DNA of 64,000 nt. Origin: Mimachlamys varia. Its lineage: Eukaryota; Mollusca; Bivalvia; Pectinida; Pectinidae. Where the stretch lies: positions 60,221,186 to 60,285,185 of the forward strand of contig OX392529.1 in the NCBI GenBank assembly GCA_947623455.1, given 5' to 3'. A program made the position numbers and the translations under genes. The number at the start of each line of letters is the position of its first letter. The stretch's first letter is position 1. The notes under the pieces are model-generated. The model was given only the letters and a program-made list of their open reading frames with translations, was not told the DNA's origin and made no database searches. Below, piece after piece: positions 1-9,937 of this stretch.

Positions 1-2382
1 TACAATGGGATTAGGGGAATACAGAGGCAATACAATTGGATTAGGGGTAGACAGAGGCAATACAATTGGATTAGGGGAAGACAGAGGCAATACAATTGGA
101 TTAGGGGAATACAGAGGCAATACAATTGGATTAGGGGTAGACAGAGGCAATACAATTGGATTAGGGGAAGACAGAGGCAATACAATTGGATTAGAGGAAG
201 ACAGAGGCAATACAATGGGATTAGGGGAAGACAGAGACAATACAATTGGATTAGGGGAAGACAGAGACAATACAATTGGATTAGGAGGAAGACAGAGGCA
301 ATACAGTTGGATTAGGGGAAGACAGAGACAATACAATTGGATTAGGAGGAAGACAGAGGCAATACAGTTGGATTAGGGGAAGACAGAGGCAATACAATTG
401 GATTAGGGGAAGACAGAGACAATACAGTTGGATTAGGGGAAGACAGAGACAATACAATGGGATTAGGGGAAGACAGAGGCAATACAGCTGGATTAGGGGA
501 AGACAGAGGCAATACAGCTGGATTAGGGGAAGACAGAGACAATACAATGGGATTAGGGGAAGACAGAGGCAATACAATGGGATTAGGAGGAAGACAGAGA
601 CAATACAGTTGGATTAGGGGAAGACAGAGGCAATACAATGGGATTAGGGGAAGACAGAGGCAATACAGTGGGATTAGGGAAAGACAGAGGCAAAACAGTT
701 GGATTAGGGGAAGACAGAGACAATACAATTGGATTAGGGGAAGACAGAGGCAATACAGTGGGATTAGGGGAAGACAGAGGCAATATAGCTGGATTAGGGG
801 AAGACAGAGGCAATATAGCTGGATTAGGGGAAGACAGAGGCAATACAGCTGGATTAGGGGAAGACAGAGGCAATACAGCTGGATTAGGGGAAGACAGAGG
901 CAATACAGCTGGATTAGGGGAAGACAGAGGCAATACAGCTGGATTAGGGGAAGACAGAGGCAATACAGCTGGATTAGGGGAAGACAGAGGCAATACAATG
1001 GGATTAGGGGAATACAGAGGCAATACAATGGGATTAGGGGAATACAGAGGCAATACAATGGGATTAGGGGAATACAGAGGCAATACAATTGGATTAGGGG
1101 TAGACAGAGGCAATACAATTGGATTAGGGGAAGACAGAGGCAATACAATTGGATTAGGGGAATACAGAGGCAATACAATTGGATTAGGGGTAGACAGAGG
1201 CAATACAATTGGATTAGGGGAAGACAGAGGCAATACAATTGGATTAGAGGAAGACAGAGGCAATACAATGGGATTAGGGGAAGACAGAGACAATACAATT
1301 GGATTAGGGGAAGACAGAGGCAATACAGCTGGATTAGGGGAAGACAGAGGCAATACAGCTGGATTAGGGGAAGACAGAGACAATACAATGGGATTAGGGG
1401 AAGACAGAGGCAATACAATGGGATTAGGGGAATACAGAGGCAATACAATGGGATTAGGGGAAGACAGAGGCAATACAGTTGGATTAGGGGAAGACAGAGG
1501 CAATATAGCTGGATTAGGGGAAGACAGAGACAATACAATGGGATTAGGGGAAGACAGAGGCAATACAATGGGATTAGGGGAATACAAAGGCAATACAATG
1601 GGATTAGGGGAAGACAGAGGCAATACAATTGGATTAGGGGAAGACAGAGGCAATACAATTGGATTAGGGGAAGACAGAGACAATACAATTGGATTAGGGG
1701 AAGACAGAGACAATACAGTTGGATTAGGGGAAGACAGAGACAATACAGTTGGATTAGGGGAAGACAGAGGCAATACAGTTGGATTAGGGGAAGACAGAGA
1801 CAATACAGTTGGATTAGGGGAAGACAGAGGCAATACAGTTGGATTAGGAGGAAGACAGAGACAATACAGTTGGATTAGGGGAAGACAGAGACAATACAAT
1901 TGGATTAGGGGACGACAGAGACAATACAATGGGATTAGGGGACGACAGAGACAATACAATGGGATTAGGAGTAGACAGAGTCAATACAGTTGGATTAGGG
2001 GAATACAGAGGCAATACAATTGGATTAGGGGAAGACAGAGGCAATACAATGGGATTAGGGGAATACAGAGGCAATACAATGGGATTAGGGGAAGACAGAG
2101 GCAATACAATGGGATTAGGGGAATACAGAGGCAATACAATGGGATTAGGGGAATACAGAGGCAATACAATTGGATTAGGGGAAGACAGAGGCAATACAAT
2201 GGGATTAGGAGTAGACAGAGGCAATACAATGGGATTAGGGGACGACAGAGGCAATACAATGGGATTAGGGGAAGACAGAGGCAATACAATGGGATTAGGG
2301 GAATACAGAGGCAATACAATGGGATTAGGGGAAGACAGAGGCAATACAATTGGATTAGGAGTAGACAGAGGCAATACAATGG
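1..2382. repeat. 30-bp minisatellite array, left part
   Basis: This is a continuous tandem array of about 79 units of 30 bp (core GGATTAGGGGAAGACAGAGG followed by CAATACAATT or a variant). It starts before the window edge. Variation is limited to a few positions: GAAGAC/GAATAC/GTAGAC/GACGAC, GAGGC/GAGAC, and ACAATT/ACAATG/ACAGCT/ACAGTT. Occasional 1-bp additions (GGAGGAAG) shift the frame. Because 30 is a multiple of three and the unit has few stops, several frames on both strands stay open for hundreds of codons. None of these looks like a gene: substitutions fall at all codon positions and there is no unique flanking coding sequence. Each unit contains TTAGGG, the metazoan telomere hexamer. 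The array continues at 9938 after the retrotransposon. Confidence 0.97.
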
Positions 2383-2548
2383 TGTGATGAATCCGGAATT
2401 TGTTACCGGACTTGGCTCGTTTTTTTGAATTAGAGTGCTACTTCCTTTTATTAACACACATGTCTTGTTGCCGTCAGATTCATGTCATTTTGGTTGAATT
2501 GATGAACTACAGGGTAAGTGTTGGTTCAGAATCGTTTTTACTTGACTT

Positions 2549-2554
2549 TATAAA
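2549..2554 (+). promoter_or_regulatory. Candidate LTR TATA box
   Basis: TATAAA lies in the first third of the LTR, inside the context GACTTTATAAATGAAC. A start site about 30 bp downstream, near 2580, would place the R region before the AATAAA at 2964. Position and sequence fit an LTR promoter, but this is inferred from motif alone. The matching site in the 3' LTR is at 9481-9486. Confidence 0.4.
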
Positions 2555-2963
2555 TGAACATCTGATCGATTTGTAGCGATGTATCGCTCTGTCACTGAGT
2601 TTTTAGTCATATATTAGATCTCCCGTCTGTCAAGCCATGGCAGGGCATGCTGTAAAATATGGTTAGACTGTAGTTTATCTTATATTATCGCATGTACAAA
2701 CGATAATTCCACGATACTCCATGTATTTTTGATGTATCCTTTATAGTATAGTCACTGATATGTACGAATGATGCAGTTCATAGAATTAATGGTATGATTA
2801 CGAATAATTACAACAACACAAATACCTCATTTGTCAAATTTTTCGTGAATGGCAGAATGTAAATCAAAGACTGGACTCGGTTAAATGACTCTGTTTCAAT
2901 TGTGCATTGTTCTCAGTATATTGTTTTGTTAATTTCAGTTTTTTACCCTCGCTGGAGGAGACA

Positions 2964-2969
2964 AATAAA
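2964..2969 (+). promoter_or_regulatory. Candidate LTR polyadenylation signal
   Basis: AATAAA occurs 36 bp before the end of the LTR, in the context GACAAATAAACTCG. In the 3' LTR the same hexamer (9896-9901) would direct 3' end formation of the genomic RNA within the LTR. This is consistent with a short U5. Confidence 0.5.
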
Positions 2970-3005
2970 CTCGCTATCAAGAAGAATAGTGCTGTTTTCT
3001 GTACA

Positions 3006-3045
3006 GTAAAAAACCTGTAAAATCTCATCACCTGACGTCGCCAAA
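3006..3045 (+). other. Leader between 5' LTR and gag, no obvious primer-binding site
   Basis: Only 40 bp separate the LTR from the start codon. A tRNA primer-binding site normally begins with TGG directly after the LTR; here the sequence begins GTAAAAAACC and no TGG is present. The reverse complement of 3031-3045 does read TGGCGACGTCAGG, which looks like a primer-binding site in the wrong orientation. The priming mechanism is unresolved. Confidence 0.5.
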
Positions 3046-6000
3046 ATGAGTCTACATTCTGAGCCGACAAGAAAATCAGAGCGCCAACGAACTTTGACCA
3101 CGTTCGCCCAAGACGAGTACGATAGGAGAGTAGGGATCTACCATAAGACACTCACTGGCGTGAAAGCTCAAATCAGAAAGCTTATTCAACAGATAGACGA
3201 GCACCAGAATGACACCAAAACCCTCGCTTCAATTGAAAAAGTCCTTACAACAGCCATGAAAGACTATCACAAGGAATCAGCCAATCTCTGTGAATATCTA
3301 GAAAGAACACACTCGCGCGAAAGCGAAAATGAGTTGTCGTCGCACATACTGATAAGAGACACTTTGTACGCACAGGTCAGCATGGCCAAGAAAAGAATCG
3401 ATCAGCTTACCAAGTCTGAGGAACCCTCGGGATCATACAAGGCTCTAACACAGAGATCGATATCTGCCTCTAACAGATCCTCGGTAGCGTCCCTCCTACG
3501 ACAAAAGGAAGCAAAATTGGAGGCACAGAGAACCATGTTAGCACACCTAGAGGAGGAGCTGGCATTGGAAGCACAACTGAAGCGCCTGAGAGCACATCGG
3601 GATCTAAAGATGGTTGAAAGCGAACTAAGCGTCCTGAAGGAGTGTCGAGTAGAACTAGCGCCTAGCCAGTCAAGTAGGTCTAAAACGGAGGAATATATAT
3701 CTCAGCTTCCGAAATACGAAGAACAACGAGAGATATATGAACGAGCTTCGCCCAGGCTCAACCCTGAGGTACAGTCATTTTTACCTATGGAAGCAAGTGA
3801 ACCACAACAGTCCAAGAGGACATATGAACGAGCTTCGCCCAGGCTCAACCCTGAGGTACAGTCATTTTTACCTATGGAAGCAAGTGAACCACAACAGTCC
3901 AAGAGGACATATGAGCAAGCTTCGCCCAGGCTCAACCCTGAGGTACAACCACGTCCACCTAAGGAAACAAGTGAACCACAACGGTCCCAGATGACATATG
4001 AACGAGTCCCGCCTAGGCTCAACCCTGAGGTTAAAACCTTCGAAGAGACTAGTAGATCTCAGATGTTAGATGTTTTTACAAAACACTCAGTCAAAAGAGA
4101 CTTGATCCTATCCAGACTTTCAAATTTTGATGACGATCCTATGATGTATTTGTCATGGAAACTGGGGTTTCAAGGGATCATGGATGACTTAGGGGCCTCA
4201 GACACGGAGAGACTAGAACTTCTGTGTGAGAAGCTCGGACCAAACTCCTCAAAACAAGCAAAAATCATCAAGGCATGTAATGCCGGTAATCCCGCTATAG
4301 CAATCCAAAAGATTTGGGAGAGATTGGAACACCGATACGGAGCGGCCGAACAAGTGGAGAGACACATCCACCAGAAGATAAAGGGCTTTCCAGAGATCAC
4401 TACGGACAAGTATCATCTGCTATATGACTTGGCGGATCTGGCGTCAGAGATTGCGTCTCTGAAGTCACAACCACACGCTGCCGTGTTGTTCAGCTACTTC
4501 GATTCCATGAAGGGAGTTAACGAACTTGCCGAAAAGCTACCATGGAACTTGAAGGAAAAATGGACTAGCGAGGCGACAAGGTTTAAGCGGAACTATGCAG
4601 CAGTATACCCACCGTTCTCAGTGTTTCTTCGGTTCTTAGAGGATATGGCAGATATGAGGAACGACCCTGCATTTCAGTTCGAGAAGAAAAGCGAACGAAA
4701 GCAGACTGTACGGCACTCTAGACAGTTCACCAATAAACAGCCACTCAGCGGATCGAATGGCACAATCGCTTCAATCACAGCTAGGAAAACGGAAGCCATC
4801 ACTACAGTGGAAGGCTGTCCTCTACACAAGAACAGTACCCATCTTTTAAATGACTGTAGACTTTTCCGACAGAAGCCTATCGGAGAGCGTAAAAAGATCA
4901 TCCTTGCAAGCGGGATATGCTTTAGATGCTGTGGTGGCAAGAAGCACAGAGTCAAGAACTGCAAAGCAGACGTTAAGTGTAGCATTTGTAATTCTGCGTC
5001 CCATCCTGCAGCTCTTCATGCGGAGCAAAAGAAGGAGCCAGATCTGCCATCAGGGACCACAGATGGTACAAGGGCAGAATTTCATGAAGGGGAGGATATG
5101 ATTGGTAGGAATGTGACAACGGCTTGCACGAAGATATGCGGAGTAAGCAAGTCCTGTGCTAAAATTGTTCCGGTCAGAGTACATCATGTTGCCAACCCTG
5201 ACAAATCCATGCTCATCTACGCAACTATCGACGACCAAAGCAATCGCTCACTGGCCACCTCTTCTTTCTTTGATTACTTTGGTGTAAACAATGGAGATGT
5301 TCCATATACCCTCGTGTCATGCGGTGGATCGGTTTTAGCGACCGGTAGAGCGAGCACTGGCTTCGTAGTTGAGTCGCTAGATGGTTCCTGTCAACTTAAT
5401 TTACCAGAATTGTTAGAGTGTAATGACTTACCAAATAACAGGGAAGAAATCCCCTCTCGTCAAATCGCCCAATATTATCCACATTTGACTCGCATCGCGT
5501 CCGAAATGTCTCCACTCATCAAAATGGCAGACATTAACCTGTTAGTTGGGAGAGACGTTTTAAGCGCCCATATTATTGAGGAGCAAATCATTGGTGACGA
5601 CGACCAGCCGTTTGCCCAGAAGCTACCCTTAGGTTGGGTGATCGTAGGTCAGGTTTGCTTGGGCGGTGCTCATGTTCCGGAGGTGAGAGCTTTCAAGACA
5701 TTCGTGTTGAGTAATGGTCGACCATCCAAGTTTCAGCCATGTGACAATGAAATATCTATTCGCGAGGATCTGTTCCATAAGACTGCCCATGACGAAAAGA
5801 TAGGCCCGTCAGTCGAGGATAGGGAGTTTTTGGACTTGATGGACTCATCCTTCGAGAAGGATAGTAGCGGTCAGTGGATTGCTCCCCTCCCTTTCAAAAA
5901 GAAACGCCTACCACTTCCGAACAACAAGGCACAGGCATTGAAACGTGCCAGGTCATTTGATACAAACTTACGACACAATCCTACAAAAATGGGGCATGTT

Positions 6001-9000
6001 AAGGAATTCATGCAGAAGCTGTTCAGCAGGGGTCATGCAGAGATTGCACACGAACTTTCGAACAACACAGAACAATGGTACCTACCTATGTTTGCAGTGT
6101 ATCATCCAAAGAAACCAGGGTCCGTAAGAGTAGTTTTCGACTCTTCGGCGCGCTTTGGAGGAACTTCCTTGAATGAGTCGCTGATGAAGGGACCCGACTT
6201 GTCCAATAGCTTGCAAGGTGTCCTCATGAGGTTTCGCCAGGAACGGTACGCGGCGATGGCCGATGTGGAGCAGATGTTCCATAACTTCCGTGTCAGAGGT
6301 GACCACCGTAACTACCTGCGCTTTCTTTGGCACCCTGATCACGATCTTCATTCCCCGTTGACTGAGTATCGTATGACTGTTCATGTATTTGGAAACAGTC
6401 CCAGCCCTTCGGTAGCTACTTATGGACTGAGGAAATCTGTTTCTTCTGCCGATTCAGACGTCCAAGACTTTGTCTCTAAAGACTTCTACGTAGACGATGG
6501 CCTCAAGAGCTTTAGTAGTACCTCTAAAGCAGTCAACCTTATCAAGCGGACGCAGCAGGCCATGTACGACGGAGGTCGTCTACGTTTACACAAGATTGCC
6601 TCAAACTCCGTGGAAATTCTACAACAATTCCCGAAGGAGGACCTAGCGAAAGATCTTGCTGGTCTCGATATAGGAAACGATGCCCTACCCGATCAGAGAA
6701 GCCTCGGAATCTCTTGGAATATAGAGACAGACACGTTTGCCTTCAAAGTAAACTCGGACCCAAAGCCATTCAGTCGGAGAGGAGTTTTGTCAGTCATCAA
6801 CAGTCTTTTCGACCCCATCGGCTTTACAGCACCTGTTACTATTGTTGGCAAAGTGCTCCTCCGAGACGCTATGTCCAACAAGTGCGACTGGGACGAGTTA
6901 CTTCCAGATAGTTTCCAACGGGAATGGGAAAAATGGGTAGAGGCGCTTCATGCTTTAGAAGGACTCCAGATACCGCGTATGTACTGCCCCCTATCTGTAG
7001 AGGAAGCTTCGCGTATCGAAGTCCATATATTTTCCGATGCGTCTAAGGAGGCAGTGGCAGCAGTCGCGTTTATCAAGGTGTTTCAGGGAGAGCAAGGGAA
7101 AGTAGGATTTCTGATGGGAAAGGCAAAAGTAGCCCCTACTCACGGGCACACCATCCCCAGGCTAGAGCTTTGTGCCTCGGTCCTAGCGACCGAGATAGCT
7201 GAAACTATTCGAGACCAACTGAACATTCCGGAGACGGTTTTCACTTTCTACACAGATAGTAAAGTTGTTCTGGGGTACATTTCGAATGACTCTAAAAGAT
7301 TCCACGTCTACGTATCAAATCGCGTGAGCAGGATTCGGTCATTCAGTGCTCCAGATTCTTGGAGACACATTGCATCAGAGATAAACCCAGCTGATGTCGG
7401 AACTCGCGGTTGTAGTGCAAGGGAGCTTCCGCTAAGCAATTGGCTTGTTGGACCATCGTTCCTAATGGACACCGGAGAACCCCCTGATAGACCTCTTCCA
7501 TATGAACTTATTGACCCCGACTCGGATGTCGAAGTACGCAAACAGATCTCATGTTCAAAAACCAGCATTGCATCGCCTTGTGAGAATTGTGTGGAATTTT
7601 GCTCTTGGTCCGAACGTTTCGAGAAATTCTCTTGTTGGTCAAACCTAGTCCGAGGGATCGTACGCCTTAGGCAATTCTTGGCAAAGTCTTCCCCAAAGAA
7701 ACAAAGTTCCGTAGTTTTGAAAGAGGATGTTGAACGCTTCGTTATCAAAGAGACACAACAATGCATGTTCTCATCAGAAATCCAGGCTATTCAGAGTGGG
7801 ATTTGTCCATCTAGTAGCTCTCTGATCACGCTGAACCCCATTCTGGATCAGGACGGCATTCTTCGGGTTGGCGGTCGTGTAAAACACATGAAGGATTCAC
7901 AGTTGATTTCCCATCCTATCATTATTCCTAAGGGCCACCATATTGCCACGCTGTTAGTTCAGCATTTCCATGCCAGCGTACATCACCAGGGGAGACTAAT
8001 GACCGAGGGTGCTATCAGAGGAGCGGGATTTTGGATCATTGGCGTTCGCCGCCTGGTCAACGCAACTATACGGAATTGCATAACATGTAAGAAGCTACGT
8101 GGAAGTCTGGGTTGGTCTCAGATGGCCGACCTTCCGTTAGACAGAATCGACCCTGGAGCTCCATTCACATCCGTTGGGGTAGATGCCTTTGGCCCCTGGC
8201 CAGTCGTTGTGAGGAAATCCACCAGAGGTGTCAGATCTACCTCACAGTGTTGGGCCATCCTCTTTACGTGCCTTGTGTCGAGAGCGGTCCATATAGAACT
8301 AGTAGAGGATATGAGTAGTGCCTCTTTCATCAACGCTTTGAGGCGATTTACGGCGATCCGTGGACCTGTTCGTCAATTCCGTTCAGATAGAGGATCAAAC
8401 TTTATCGGGGCCATAAAGGAACTCGGAATTGACGCGTCGTTCGATGAGAGCGGACAAGTGTATGATCACCTGACTAGAAATAGCTCAACGTGGATCTTCA
8501 ATCCACCATATGCACATCACTTCGGTGGAGCATGGGAACGATTGATAGGCTCCTGTCGCCGTATTCTAGATGCCATTCTGCTAGAGAACAGACCAAAGGA
8601 CTTGACGCGTGATGTACTTTCTACATTTATGTCAGAGGTCTGCGCCATTATGAACGCCCGCCCTCTGTTGCCAATCTCCAGTGATCCAGAAGCACCATCC
8701 GTACTTTCTCCATCCGTCATACTCACACAGAAAACACCGAATTCTTGTCCGTCTATGGATGTCACTGGATTCGGCCCCAAGGATGCTATGCGGAGTCAGT
8801 GGAAACTCGTGCAGCGATTAGCAGACGAATTTTGGCGGATGTGGAGAAAGGAGTACATTCACCGTCTACAGACTCGTACTAAGTGGCAATCAGCGGGAAC
8901 GACATTCCAAAAGGACGACATCGTCCTAGTCAAGGACGAGAGTGCTCATCGCAATTACTGGCCCGTCGGTGTGATCGAGGAAGCGTACCCTAGCAAAGAC

Positions 9001-9102
9001 GGAATCATCCGCAAAGTGAAGGTTTCCATTATTCGCGACAACGATCGCATCTCGTATGTACGACCAATTACGGAATTGGTCCAGCTACTTCATTGTGAGT
9101 AG
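3046..9102 (+). CDS. gag-pol: BEL/Pao Gag-Pol polyprotein, 2018 aa, intact
   Basis: The protein encodes the structural and enzymatic proteins for retrotransposition. Residues about 10-210 are charged and coiled-coil-like. Residues 231-330 hold three tandem 29-residue repeats plus a partial fourth (core ASPRLNPEV). Residues about 345-530 match the DUF1759-type BEL Gag domain. Cys/His clusters follow: CX2HX4HX4C, CX2CX5HX4C and CX2CX4HX4H. The aspartic protease has DDQS at 729-732 instead of DTGS, with LLVGRD further on. Reverse transcriptase has its first catalytic Asp at D1073 and YVDD at 1148-1151. RNase H acidic residues are D1331, E1374, D1404 and D1450. Integrase has an HHCC-like zinc region and D1713, D1781 and E1831 as the DDE triad. 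A DUF5641-like C-terminus closes the protein. ATG at 3046 is the first in frame after the LTR. Gag and Pol share one frame, as is usual for BEL. Confidence 0.97.
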   Translation: MSLHSEPTRKSERQRTLTTFAQDEYDRRVGIYHKTLTGVKAQIRKLIQQIDEHQNDTKTLASIEKVLTTAMKDYHKESANLCEYLERTHSRESENELSSHILIRDTLYAQVSMAKKRIDQLTKSEEPSGSYKALTQRSISASNRSSVASLLRQKEAKLEAQRTMLAHLEEELALEAQLKRLRAHRDLKMVESELSVLKECRVELAPSQSSRSKTEEYISQLPKYEEQREIYERASPRLNPEVQSFLPMEASEPQQSKRTYERASPRLNPEVQSFLPMEASEPQQSKRTYEQASPRLNPEVQPRPPKETSEPQRSQMTYERVPPRLNPEVKTFEETSRSQMLDVFTKHSVKRDLILSRLSNFDDDPMMYLSWKLGFQGIMDDLGASDTERLELLCEKLGPNSSKQAKIIKACNAGNPAIAIQKIWERLEHRYGAAEQVERHIHQKIKGFPEITTDKYHLLYDLADLASEIASLKSQPHAAVLFSYFDSMKGVNELAEKLPWNLKEKWTSEATRFKRNYAAVYPPFSVFLRFLEDMADMRNDPAFQFEKKSERKQTVRHSRQFTNKQPLSGSNGTIASITARKTEAITTVEGCPLHKNSTHLLNDCRLFRQKPIGERKKIILASGICFRCCGGKKHRVKNCKADVKCSICNSASHPAALHAEQKKEPDLPSGTTDGTRAEFHEGEDMIGRNVTTACTKICGVSKSCAKIVPVRVHHVANPDKSMLIYATIDDQSNRSLATSSFFDYFGVNNGDVPYTLVSCGGSVLATGRASTGFVVESLDGSCQLNLPELLECNDLPNNREEIPSRQIAQYYPHLTRIASEMSPLIKMADINLLVGRDVLSAHIIEEQIIGDDDQPFAQKLPLGWVIVGQVCLGGAHVPEVRAFKTFVLSNGRPSKFQPCDNEISIREDLFHKTAHDEKIGPSVEDREFLDLMDSSFEKDSSGQWIAPLPFKKKRLPLPNNKAQALKRARSFDTNLRHNPTKMGHVKEFMQKLFSRGHAEIAHELSNNTEQWYLPMFAVYHPKKPGSVRVVFDSSARFGGTSLNESLMKGPDLSNSLQGVLMRFRQERYAAMADVEQMFHNFRVRGDHRNYLRFLWHPDHDLHSPLTEYRMTVHVFGNSPSPSVATYGLRKSVSSADSDVQDFVSKDFYVDDGLKSFSSTSKAVNLIKRTQQAMYDGGRLRLHKIASNSVEILQQFPKEDLAKDLAGLDIGNDALPDQRSLGISWNIETDTFAFKVNSDPKPFSRRGVLSVINSLFDPIGFTAPVTIVGKVLLRDAMSNKCDWDELLPDSFQREWEKWVEALHALEGLQIPRMYCPLSVEEASRIEVHIFSDASKEAVAAVAFIKVFQGEQGKVGFLMGKAKVAPTHGHTIPRLELCASVLATEIAETIRDQLNIPETVFTFYTDSKVVLGYISNDSKRFHVYVSNRVSRIRSFSAPDSWRHIASEINPADVGTRGCSARELPLSNWLVGPSFLMDTGEPPDRPLPYELIDPDSDVEVRKQISCSKTSIASPCENCVEFCSWSERFEKFSCWSNLVRGIVRLRQFLAKSSPKKQSSVVLKEDVERFVIKETQQCMFSSEIQAIQSGICPSSSSLITLNPILDQDGILRVGGRVKHMKDSQLISHPIIIPKGHHIATLLVQHFHASVHHQGRLMTEGAIRGAGFWIIGVRRLVNATIRNCITCKKLRGSLGWSQMADLPLDRIDPGAPFTSVGVDAFGPWPVVVRKSTRGVRSTSQCWAILFTCLVSRAVHIELVEDMSSASFINALRRFTAIRGPVRQFRSDRGSNFIGAIKELGIDASFDESGQVYDHLTRNSSTWIFNPPYAHHFGGAWERLIGSCRRILDAILLENRPKDLTRDVLSTFMSEVCAIMNARPLLPISSDPEAPSVLSPSVILTQKTPNSCPSMDVTGFGPKDAMRSQWKLVQRLADEFWRMWRKEYIHRLQTRTKWQSAGTTFQKDDIVLVKDESAHRNYWPVGVIEEAYPSKDGIIRKVKVSIIRDNDRISYVRPITELVQLLHCE
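3736..4032 (+). repeat. 87-bp tandem repeat inside gag
   Basis: Three tandem 87-bp units (3736-3822, 3823-3909, 3910-3996) and a partial fourth encode a 29-residue Pro/Glu/Ser/Gln-rich repeat beginning YERASPRLNPEV. The first two are almost identical at the DNA level. The third and fourth have diverged. The repeat lies between the coiled-coil and the DUF1759 region and probably forms a flexible linker. Confidence 0.9.
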
Positions 9103-9304
9103 CATCACCGTGTGAACTGAAAATGAAACATTCTGAACAATGTGTATCGATATATGTTTGCATTGCGTTGCTTGTGGCATTCGTTCTTATGGTTTTATAT
9201 TATGTTTGAACTGGATAACTGAACAAGTTAGTTTAATTGTATGATAGGTTGCATACCGATTAACATTGGAATATTTCCGTCAATGGCGAATTTCCTAGAA
9301 ATTC

Positions 9305-9314
9305 GGAAGGGGAG
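9305..9314 (+). other. Polypurine tract
   Basis: GGAAGGGGAG directly abuts the 3' LTR start at 9315, the expected position for the primer of plus-strand DNA synthesis. The 200 bp between the Gag-Pol stop (9102) and this tract hold no recognisable frame. Confidence 0.85.
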
Positions 9315-9937
9315 TGTGATGAATCCGGAATTTGTTACCGGACTTGGCTCGTTTTTTTGAATTAGAGTGCTACTTCCTTTTATTAACACACATGTCTTGT
9401 TGCCGTCAGATTCATGTCATTTTGGTTGAATTGATGAACTACAGGGTAAGTGTTGGTTCAGAATCGTTTTTACTTGACTTTATAAATGAACATCTGATCG
9501 ATTTGTAGCGATGTATCGCTCTGTCACTGAGTTTTTAGTCATATATTAGATCTCCCGTCTGTCAAGCCATGGCAGGGCATGCTGTAAAATATGGTTAGAC
9601 TGTAGTTTATCTTATATTATCGCATGTACAAACGATAATTCCACGATACTCCATGTATTTTTGATGTATCCTTTATAGTATAGTCACTGATATGTACGAA
9701 TGATGCAGTTCATAGAATTAATGGTATGATTACGAATAATTACAACAACACAAATACCTCATTTGTCAAATTTTTCGTGAATGGCAGAATGTAAATCAAA
9801 GACTGGACTCGGTTAAATGACTCTGTTTCAATCGTGCATTGTTCTCAGTATATTGTTTTGTTAATTTCAGTTTTTTACCCTCGCTGGAGGAGACAAATAA
9901 ACTCGCTATCAAGAAGAATAGTGCTGTTTTCTGTACA
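9315..9937 (+). repeat. 3' LTR of the BEL/Pao element
   Basis: This is a 623-bp direct repeat of 2383-3005 with one apparent substitution (C at 9833). It is followed by ATGG (9938-9941), the copy of the target site present before the 5' LTR. Confidence 0.96.

Larger units (their letters stand above)
2383..3005 (+). repeat. 5' LTR of the BEL/Pao element
   Basis: Direct repeat of 9315-9937, with equal length of 623 bp. The only difference I see is T at 2901 against C at 9833. The termini are TG...CA. It carries a TATA-like motif (2549-2554) and an AATAAA (2964-2969), so U3, R and U5 can tentatively be placed within it. Confidence 0.96.
2383..9937 (+). mobile_element. Full-length BEL/Pao LTR retrotransposon inserted in the minisatellite
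   Basis: The element is 7555 bp with 623-bp direct LTRs, one long Gag-Pol frame, a polypurine tract and no env-like frame. The LTRs begin TGTGATGA and end CTGTACA. The flanking minisatellite shows ATGG at 2379-2382 and again at 9938-9941. Removing the element and one ATGG restores an ordinary minisatellite unit, which supports a 4-bp target-site duplication; a 5-bp AATGG reading is possible if the LTR ends one base earlier. The domain order protease, reverse transcriptase, RNase H, integrase and the DUF1759-type Gag are characteristic of BEL/Pao. LTR near-identity and the intact frame indicate a recent, possibly still competent insertion (inference). Confidence 0.97.

Noticed and set aside
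342..2428. Open frames of 448-596 codons on both strands in the first minisatellite
   Set aside because: The 30-bp period keeps several frames open at once on both strands; no unique coding sequence or regulatory context.
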